DNA of 22,601 bases. Source: Euryarchaeota archaeon UBA40 (GTDB taxonomy: Archaea; Thermoplasmatota; Poseidoniia; Poseidoniales; Thalassarchaeaceae). The DNA lies in the NCBI GenBank assembly GCA_002506875.1, contig DAYJ01000042.1:1-22601 (forward strand). The letters are read 5' to 3'. Of the stretch, positions 6,582 through 15,600 are shown one piece after another; within the stretch, counting starts at the first letter, position 1, and each line of letters opens with the position of its first letter. The notes under the pieces are model-generated. The model searched no databases and had not been told where the DNA came from. It saw only the letters and a list, made by a program, of their open reading frames with translations. Made by a program: the position numbers and the translations under genes.

Positions 6582-9524
6582 ATGAGCGGCCAGCATGCGG
6601 TCAATCGGTCGGCCCGGCCGGCCCTATATCTCGTAATGGTAATGCTTCTTGCCCTTATTCCGGTTTCATCTCCAGGGGACGCTTTTCCGTTGCAAGAAAT
6701 CCCATCTCCAAATCGTGTTGGTTCTCAGATGTATGATTACCAGATCTATGTTGCATCTCCTAATTCCACTGCAGGAGGGGACGGGTTCCTGACTACAAAG
6801 GAGCCACAGAGTGGTGGGCAGGATGAGATTGTTGTAAGTGATGAAACCGCTCAGTTCAAGTCGCCTCGAATGCTTACCGATCTCTCTGTGTTGGGATATA
6901 ACGGGCTGGTTCGAATCAAGATGTTCCATACTGTGGAAGCAACTAATCCGGGAGTCAACGCAACTTATACCTTCACTTTAGTGAATGGAGGGAGTTCGTG
7001 GTCCGATACGTTACGGATTGAAGCGTGTGAGCGGACTTTGTTCAATAGTTGCCCTGTCCTGGAAGCTAGTGCCGAGATCAGCATCCCTGCTGATGGATTC
7101 GATATAGATGAGGATGAACAACTGGTCTTGGAAATATCTGCAGACATGGATGGATGTCAGGATCAGGGTGGCAATGGTTTACCCGTTAATTCTGATTGTT
7201 CAGCTACCATATTTTTCAATGACATCGAGGGCACTAGTGACCATACGAAGATTGAGTTCAAGTCAAATGCTTTGTCTGAAAGCCTACTAATCGTTCAGCG
7301 CGATGGTGCAGAACTAATTGACGGTGCTCAGTTGGAGTGGTTCCCGAACGATTCTCCTGATAATCGAATCATGCAGTTCCGATTCCAAGTAGAGAGTGCC
7401 TTCGGGCGTTTCGATATCAATTCCGTCCGGCTCAGCCTAGTAGATCCTAGTGGTATTATGAAGGTCGATCAACCTCTCAGTGATTCACTTGATGGCGTAG
7501 ATGATACCTTTTGGGCAATATCTGGAATGTATGACTGGGAGTATTCCCGCGGTTCAATGACTCCTGGCGAATATCTTCCCTCACTCGAAGTTACAGATAT
7601 TCAGGGCCATACTATAGTAATCGAACACGATGATCTTGTCATGAAGCAGTTTGGAGTATCTCTCTTACACGGAGATGATGTCGACCGTTCAGTAGAATAT
7701 ATCGCTCCATCTCAGATTACCGTGATTCCATTACAACTCCAGCATAGAGGGTCTTCGGGGCAGTTGGATATTGATCTTCAGGTGATTACGAACTTTAACA
7801 GCAATTGGAACGTTAGTTTCGATGCCCCTGGAGGATATCTTCTCAATGAAGGTGGAGCTATCGTTAACCCTATTTTAACTATTGAATCGCCACAGGATCT
7901 TCGAAATGCGCCTCCGCAACTAGTGATTCGCGCTATAGGGGAGGCCATCGTTGAGGGTTCGCCCGAGATTGTAGCGACAGAAACATTGTATCTTGACCTT
8001 GAGAAGGTAGATACCTATGCGCCACCATTGACGAGTATTTGGAATGAGAATCGTACACAACAATATGATAACAGTTCTCGCCCCGATTCATTCGATACGA
8101 GCGTCCCTCGTTTCGTGGAAGATGGGGAGTTTACAGTTTTCATTATGGAGATCTGGAACAATGGATTCGATGAGGATGAGTTCCGAATTGATATCCTTGA
8201 ACGCTCCAAGGCAATCATCCAGATTGTAGACAATGATACTGGCGTTGTAATCGTTGAAGATCTCACTGATGGGACATATCACACTGACTCAATCAATCGA
8301 CATATGACTGAGGTCTTACAGATTCGTGTTAAGCCATCTGGAGATCGTGATGATCCAGATCAGGGTCTAATCCGTTTCGAAGTTGCTAGTGAAGGCAATT
8401 CAAGCAAGGTCTCAGAGGTGGAATTTACAGTTCAGAGGACATTCGGGGTTCGGGCGGAACCAGTATTTGATTGCGATAGTGTGCCTCTTGGTACTGTCAA
8501 TCAAACAATGTGCACTGATGGCATGTCTATGAGAATCCGCGTTACCAACAGCATCGCTGATTCTTCTACTAGTACCAATTGGCGTCTCATTAATCCTGCA
8601 GACCTACAACGCAATGTTGACTCCGATGAATCCTATTCGCAGTGGGATTTCAAGATTGTAGACAACAGTGGTGATAGCATCCCATACCTTACTCTCGCGC
8701 CTCAACAGTCCGGCGAGGTTATGCTAGAGATTGACCCTCCTGATCAGGTCGAGATGGACAGTCATGTCCTTTATCTTCGAATAATCGAAGCGGATGTGGA
8801 AGATGATCCGGCTTATTTCGATATGCAATTCATCGTTGAAATCGGGCCAGGCGATGTCCAACTGGAGATTGTCCAAGTATCTGCAGATGCGCCGATTAAT
8901 GCGGGTGAAGAGCGGGATCTAGTATTCCGTGTCAAGAATCTCGGCAATCAGGCTCAATTTGTCTATGTGGATGTTGACTGCTCATCCAGCTCCACTGTTT
9001 GTACTGGCTGGGACTCAGATATTCGCGGTACTGGTAATCTATTGACCATAGAGGCATACGGTCAAGCGGATTTTACAGTAGAAATCAGTTCACCTTCTAA
9101 TGCTCGTTCTGGTGAACGAGTTGAATTCACCATAGTCGCTGAACCACAGACTCTTGCTGGGCAGGGTTCCGTTGATGATGAGCAAATCTCCTCCGCTAAT
9201 TTGGTAGTTACGATGACAGTCGAAATCCCAGATATCATTACAGCTCTGATGAATGAGATTGTCAATCCTAGTCCAACCATGCTTCTTGTCTTCATCGTGG
9301 CTCTAGTGACTATCGTTCTAGGTGTTCAGAATCGGCGTAATCGCCGTCGCCTCGCTAACCTAGCATACGAGGATATGGAGGAGGAAGAAGTCGACGATGA
9401 TGGTGATGCTGAGGGCGATGAATTCGATTTCGAATTACCAGCGGCTCTTGGTTCTGAAGAGGATTCTCCAGAAGATGAATTTGAGATTGAATTCGATGAA
9501 GATGACATTGAACTCATTGAATGA
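6582..9524 (+). CDS. Large secreted surface protein, C-terminal anchor and acidic cytoplasmic tail
   Basis: I predict a 980-aa type I membrane protein of unknown function. The start MSGQHAVNRSARP is followed by a hydrophobic signal segment (about 14-30, cleavage probably near SSPGDA). The long exterior part is beta-rich with no enzyme motif. It shows CARDB/Ig-like strand patterns, such as NAGEERDLVFRVKNLGNQAQFVYVDV near the end. Cysteines come as close pairs (CERTLFNSC, CQDQGGNGLPVNSDC, CDSVPLGTVNQTMC, CSSSSTVC), suggesting local disulfides. One helix (about 899-915) precedes a basic stop (RRNRRR) and a tail with about 29 Asp/Glu in the last 51 residues. An in-frame ATG at 6519 would add 21 residues. 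I prefer 6582 because of the TATA spacing and because the next gene also begins MSG-x-Q before a similar signal segment. The two lie in the same direction, 85 bp apart, and are probably functionally linked. Confidence 0.88.
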   Translation: MSGQHAVNRSARPALYLVMVMLLALIPVSSPGDAFPLQEIPSPNRVGSQMYDYQIYVASPNSTAGGDGFLTTKEPQSGGQDEIVVSDETAQFKSPRMLTDLSVLGYNGLVRIKMFHTVEATNPGVNATYTFTLVNGGSSWSDTLRIEACERTLFNSCPVLEASAEISIPADGFDIDEDEQLVLEISADMDGCQDQGGNGLPVNSDCSATIFFNDIEGTSDHTKIEFKSNALSESLLIVQRDGAELIDGAQLEWFPNDSPDNRIMQFRFQVESAFGRFDINSVRLSLVDPSGIMKVDQPLSDSLDGVDDTFWAISGMYDWEYSRGSMTPGEYLPSLEVTDIQGHTIVIEHDDLVMKQFGVSLLHGDDVDRSVEYIAPSQITVIPLQLQHRGSSGQLDIDLQVITNFNSNWNVSFDAPGGYLLNEGGAIVNPILTIESPQDLRNAPPQLVIRAIGEAIVEGSPEIVATETLYLDLEKVDTYAPPLTSIWNENRTQQYDNSSRPDSFDTSVPRFVEDGEFTVFIMEIWNNGFDEDEFRIDILERSKAIIQIVDNDTGVVIVEDLTDGTYHTDSINRHMTEVLQIRVKPSGDRDDPDQGLIRFEVASEGNSSKVSEVEFTVQRTFGVRAEPVFDCDSVPLGTVNQTMCTDGMSMRIRVTNSIADSSTSTNWRLINPADLQRNVDSDESYSQWDFKIVDNSGDSIPYLTLAPQQSGEVMLEIDPPDQVEMDSHVLYLRIIEADVEDDPAYFDMQFIVEIGPGDVQLEIVQVSADAPINAGEERDLVFRVKNLGNQAQFVYVDVDCSSSSTVCTGWDSDIRGTGNLLTIEAYGQADFTVEISSPSNARSGERVEFTIVAEPQTLAGQGSVDDEQISSANLVVTMTVEIPDIITALMNEIVNPSPTMLLVFIVALVTIVLGVQNRRNRRRLANLAYEDMEEEEVDDDGDAEGDEFDFELPAALGSEEDSPEDEFEIEFDEDDIELIE

Positions 9525-9576
9525 GAAACCGCTTCACTCGTGTAGGCGTATGAACTACGCTCCATTTCCCTTAAGT

Positions 9577-9607
9577 CCCTACGTGAGCCCCTGAGGGGTG
9601 GTTAGGG
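9577..9607 (+). other. Nested hairpin before the giant surface-protein start
   Basis: Outer arms CCCTA (9577-9581) and TAGGG (9603-9607) enclose inner arms CCCC (9588-9591) and GGGG (9595-9598). The structure ends two bases before the ATG at 9610. If transcribed it would fold over the start region, including the alternative GTG at 9598. The stems are short, so this may be chance. Confidence 0.25.
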
Positions 9608-9609
9608 TC

Positions 9610-12600
9610 ATGTCTGGTGCTCAGTTCGTCGTTAGAAATCCGGAATCTCGCGCAAAGGCTCGCTCGGTTTTCCTCGTCATGTTGATGGTCATTTCTAGCC
9701 TCGCTGCCTTTGAGTTCGCTGCATGGGAAGCATATGCATCATCTGATGCTGATGGAGACGGTTTGACTTACGGCCTCGAGTTTCTTCTGAATACGCAACC
9801 GCAGGATTGGGACAGCGACAACGATGAACTTCCTGATGGATGGGAATTCTTCCATGGTTTGAATCCGCTTGATGCGTCAAGTCTTACTGTGAATGGTTCT
9901 CTTGGTGATCCAGATGGGGACAGCCTGTCCAACAAGGATGAGTATCTCTACGGCATCCCATCTGGTTGGGATAATCCCAATACTCCCAATGTGCTTGACA
10001 ATGGTGTTTGGTGGAATGGAACTGTTCCTACAAGGAACTGGGACGAAGAATCAGCTATGCAGGCTAACCAAGGTGCTGGTTCAGATGGTGCTGATGAGGA
10101 CCCAATGGGTAACATCTGTGCCGATGGTATGGACAATGACCGGGATGGGGCAGTTGACTCTGCAGACAGTGATGGTGACGGTGATGCCGATTGTTCATCT
10201 GACGATGATGATGGTGACGGGAGCATCGATGAGGACCCTGACGGTTACGATACAGATAATGACGGTATGAATGACGGTTGGGAGGTCGCTAACGGTCTCG
10301 ATCCGACGGTTCGAACCGGTGTTGATGGCCCTAATGGTGACCCCGATGGCGACGGTCTCGTCAATCTGTACGAATACGTGAACCCAACTTGGACCACGCA
10401 GAATTCGGGTACTCCTTACTTCATGCCAGGTGCTCCAAGTCAGCAGAGGACTGAGACAGAGTCCCCCTGCAATCCGGTCCTAGGGATTGGTCCGGGTGGC
10501 TGTGCAACATCCACTGCAGAGGTTGATGGAGTCACATCGACTAATCCACAGAGTCCTGATACTGATGGTGATGGTCTAAACGATAGTTACGAGGCACTTA
10601 CACTTCTCACTGATCCAACTGACTCCGATACCGACGGAGATGGTATTCTCGATGGGACAGAGGTCAATGGGCAGTATGGAAACCCTGCGCAGGCCTCCGA
10701 TCCTCGTGATAACAACACTGACGATGATCCCTTCGACGATGGCGATGAGGACACAAACGGCAATGGTTTTGTTGATAGTAATGAGACAGACCCTACTCGT
10801 GCAGAGGATTCGGGGGACTTCGACGGAGATGGGATTGAGAATTGGGAGGAGAACTTGACTTGCACCATGTGGGATGTAGCAGATACTGACTTTGGTGGTG
10901 CCGCGGATGGTTTTGAGATTCTTGCAGGAGTCAACACAGATCCGTGCCGTTCAACATTCGATTACGTGACTGTGTATTCAAATTACGATGCTAGTTCACA
11001 GGTTCTTCAAGTTGCTAATGCCACTGGTTTTGGTGCTGGATTTTTCGAGTGGCGTCCAACTGCTCCGGCTAGAACGGGGTTCTACAATTTGAGTAATGGA
11101 TCTCTTGTTCCATTCACATTCACGGGTGCAGACGATGTCTCGAATCCCAATCGCTTGGTAGGAGTTAGTGTGCCCCCACCTGCTACAACTCAGACAGTGA
11201 TACACAAGAATGGGTCATGGTGTTGGGATGCGTCAATCCAACCCGGTAATAACGACGCATGGTGTGATGATGATTATGCTGACACGGATGAGGATGGTTT
11301 GGCCGATTGGGAGGAATCATTCGGATTTTGGGGCTACCAATCAGACCCATATGATGTAGATTCTGATAACGATACAGTAAATGATCTAGATGAAATCATC
11401 AATGGCACTGATCCCCAAGAGCCTTGCGATAACAATCGTGACGATGATGGTGACGGGCTGAACAACTACTTTGAGAATAATACTGGGTGCGCTCTTTTCT
11501 ACATCCCTGGTATGGGCGGAAATGGTTCCCTCGATACCTACCTGACCAATTACCAGCAAGCAGACACTGACGTAGGCGGCGTCTGGGATGGTCAAGAATA
11601 TCTCGATGGTACCAACCCCCAGAATGCTCCATCTGATGATTTGAATCCCGCCGACACGGATGGCGACGGTATCCCCGACGCTATTGAGAACAATACAGGA
11701 ACCAACTGGTTGGATCCGGATACTGATGGAGGAGGTCTAACTGACTACCAAGAGTGCCCTCCTCAGTTCTGGTCCACTCTTTGCGCGGGCTCGGGACAAG
11801 ATCCGTTCGACCCCACAGACGATATTATTCAGAACCAGGTCGCTTTCTGGGCAAACAATACGACGGTCAACGTAGATCCAGCTTTGACACACTATTGGAG
11901 AGTAAATACCTATGATTTCTACACCGGTGTAGATTACGGGGTGAACTCATCACTGATAGTTCTCAACCCTATGACGCCAGGTTTCTCAGACAATAACTGG
12001 ATTGCTTCCTCTCAGTTCCATAACAATTCCACCACATGGGAGTACACCTTCCCTTTCACAATCAACGTGAATTCCAATCTTCCAGGTCATTGGAGTATGA
12101 CTGATTATTCCTCGTGGTCAGATCCTGCTGCCGGTTTGAATCATACTAACTACACACATGATATTCGTATTACTGATGCGCCAATCGATTTTTACTTTGG
12201 CAATGCTCCTGAAATATGGTTTTCCGATTCTGTTCGTGGAAACAGCACAGGCTACCAATCGAGTTCCTATGCTACGGATGTTCCAGATTATTTCACAGAC
12301 ATGACTTTGCTTGAATCCGAGGTGTACAACATCACGCAGTCGATTTTGACGTCCAGTGGTGCACTAAGCGCATACGATAAGATGGAGGTTCTGGTAGATT
12401 TCATTGAGAATGGTAATGCTACATTCACTCCTCGGTTGAATTACGACGGTAGTGGATACCCACAAGGTGGAGGCCCTGACTTCACGCACTTCCTCCTAGT
12501 GGATAGTAAGGAAGGGACCTGTGACGAGTGGGCAACAGTCCTCACGAGTATGGCTCGACTCTCTGGCCTCCCTGCTCGGAAGGTTACAGGTTTCGTCGAC

Positions 12601-15600
12601 GGAAGCTGGCATGGAACTGGATACGAGGTCTTCGGATTCAATAGCGCATCCTGGGTTGAGGTTCACATGCAGACAAATTCGGCTCTTGGTAATGCAGACA
12701 TGGGCTGGGTTCCCTTCGATGCTTGTCCTCCAGCCGAGGATGTGGAGATACTCAATGCGACCTTTGGCCCAATGATTGTGGACCGCAATGGGACCAGTCC
12801 ACAACTTTTCTTGAATGGGACGATGGTCTACTCTGCTAATCAGACCGCGGTTCCAAACCTAGTTGTCGATCTCTATCTTGTGCCATTGTCAGAGGTCGGA
12901 GCGGTTCCCGGCTCTGCTTCACAACCAAGCCGTCTTGTTGGTACGGCCATTACAGATATCAACGGTAATTTCTCTGCGAAGGGAATTCCTCCTGAGTTTA
13001 TTCCACCTGGTTACGGGGGCTTGGTTCTCCAGACAGTGCCTTCAGGATATGTTGGTTCAAATGGCCTGTTCGATAACTACATCGTAAATGTCACCGATAA
13101 TGTCACTTTCATCGTCGAATCGCCTCTTCCAGTCAATGAGCCGGTCTTTGGTGCTGGTTCTAACACTACGATGAGTGGACGCGTTGAATTGACCTCTCCA
13201 CCTGCTGGGGATTTGTCCTTGATTGACTTATGGGACATCAACAACGATGGTCAGCCTGATGGTTTCAGTCAAGTATACTTCAACTGGACTTCTACAATTA
13301 GTGGCCCCCAGGTCCTTACAGCTTCGATTGGTCCAAACGGTTTCTTTGAGATCACAGTACCAGTTGACGAGAATGAGTCACAAGGCTTGGTCAGCGCTAC
13401 GTTGGAGTTCCCAGGGTGGCATGAAGACGATCTTAACAATGGTTCAACTCCACTTTATCACATTCGTCCAACGACTCAGGTTGTGAGTATGAATATCACA
13501 CCGTCGCCCAATCTTGATATCGTTCTTGAGGGGCCATCTTCAAACAATTCTCTTCTGGAGATTAATGATAACATTACGATGAACGGGACCGTCCTCAGTC
13601 GTGGTCTTAATCCCGTTCCTATGGAGGGCACTCTCTTTCTCCAGATGCGTGTGAATGGTTCCGGCACACCCTTCGTAGACATCGCGAACTGGGAGCTCAA
13701 TTCTACTACTTGGTCAGGTAATCCCGGAAATTTCTCAATCACGTGGTTCATGGATCCGGCTCTGGTTCCAATCACTCCTGGATACATCGATGCTCGCTTC
13801 ATCTTCGATTCAGCAACCTTGGAAGCTAACGACGAGGTACTCATGCCACCTGGATACGGGCTGAAGAGTTACATTACCTTCGATTACTTCCTAGATGCAC
13901 TTCCACGAGATCAACTCGGATTCATCTCAATCTCAATGTTCGACCATATGGGTACCTACGAACAGCCGTTCAATGGCACGTATGAGACCGAAATCGACGG
14001 CGTTCTCGTGAACACTACGGTTGATCCTGTGGATGGCGGATTCGGCTTTGAGTACACTCCTCCACTCGTTCCTGCCGGGGATTATCCACTTTGGATTAAC
14101 TACTCAGGTTCTCAATGGTACTATCCTGCGACCAACAACTCCACTATTCGTATCCAAGGTTTAGCCGCTGTATCTGCAGTTCTAGGTCAGAGTTGGACTC
14201 ACATCGGTGGGACAAATTACGTTACAGGCGATATTCGAGATGTAAATCTCACAGGTTCCCCTCTTGTACTGGGGAATAATTCCTCAATTTCAGCCATACT
14301 TGAGATTCCAGGCACTGGCCCTTCAGGGCCGATGGGTGAACCTCCGGCTCCAGAATTAATCCCGTTAGGTGGGACTTGGTTGGATGTGGCTAACGGAACC
14401 TACAATCTTTCATTCACGGTTCCAACATCTGTCGGAGCAGGGGTCTATTCACTTAACATCGAGGCTGATTTCAATTCAGCAGCTTTGGCAGGTGGGGCGT
14501 ATTTCTACACGGAGGAGGGCATTTCAATCGACATTGGAATCGAGTCTGAAGCTGTCCTTGTTGCCATTGACCCGCCTTCGAAAGTCACGGCAGGTGACAT
14601 TCTTGTGGTCAATGCGAGTGTCCGAGATGTTGCGGATGAAAGCAACATAACTGGTGCAGCTGTCCAGTTCATTTGGGATTGGGATGGTCCTAACAACCAA
14701 TCCTTGCAATCTGTCACCACCGGTTCCCCCGATGGTATTGCGCGTTTCAATCCGGCAATTCCGGCTTCAGCGGAGCCTGGATACTACACGGTTCGAATCC
14801 TCATGGCTGATGATGTAACTGATCCACTTTCCACAGGTTCTGCACGTTGGATTGGGAACCATACGGATCTGAATATAACGGTCCTAGTCCCAACTATCAT
14901 TTCGAATCTCGTGATTACCCCCCCGACCTTCCTTACTGCCGGATCCAACTTCCAATTAGTAGGGCAAGTTGAGGATGCGATTGATCCTAATCGGAATTTC
15001 TCAGGTCCAATTGACATTACCATTTTCTTTGAGGGTAATTCCAGTGAGGTTTTGATTTCCTCGTTTACGACTGCCGTAAACGGTAGCTTCAATCTTACAG
15101 TCCCCACAGATCCTGCTGGCGATGGACTATCCAGTGGGAACAAAACTCTAGTCGTTGGCGTCCTGGAAGGGTCCAACCCATTCTATCTCCCAAGTAATAT
15201 CACTCAGAATGTACTCGTTAAGGGAGTTACAGACTTTACACAGACGACCCCGTTGATTCCTATAGTCGTAAATCGTGGTGATTCCATTGATTTTGGTGCG
15301 ACACTTGTCGAGGCTAGCGATAACAACAGGGCTCTTGGGAACCAAACAATCGGCGCATTATTCCACGATACTTCACTTCCAACCGAGGTCACGGATGATA
15401 CTGGTGTCGTTCGCTTCAACTTCAGTATTCCAGACACACATCCGCTTGGTTTGGTTGATATGACGCTATCTTACGCAGGCAATTTCACTCTACTTGGGAC
15501 GAATCGAACGTTTAGTACTGTGACTGTCCGGACAATAACAATCCTCGTCGTCGACCCGATTGTAGCGAATCCCATCGCTGGTGGGACATTCAATGTCACA

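Noticed and set aside
9577..9607. Hairpin between the two surface genes as a transcription terminator
   Set aside because: Stems are short, no T run follows, and archaeal termination relies mainly on T-rich tracts; kept only as a possible 5' structure.
9650..11800. Repeated GAT/GAC-rich DNA as a tandem DNA repeat or CRISPR-like array
   Set aside because: The repetition is explained by protein-level calcium-binding DxDxDG repeats; unit length and DNA sequence vary and there are no constant repeats with unique spacers.
14784..15176. Minus-strand open frame of 130 codons inside the giant surface gene
   Set aside because: It is antisense to continuous Ig-like coding sequence and its translation is low-complexity Ser/Thr/Val without domain signals.
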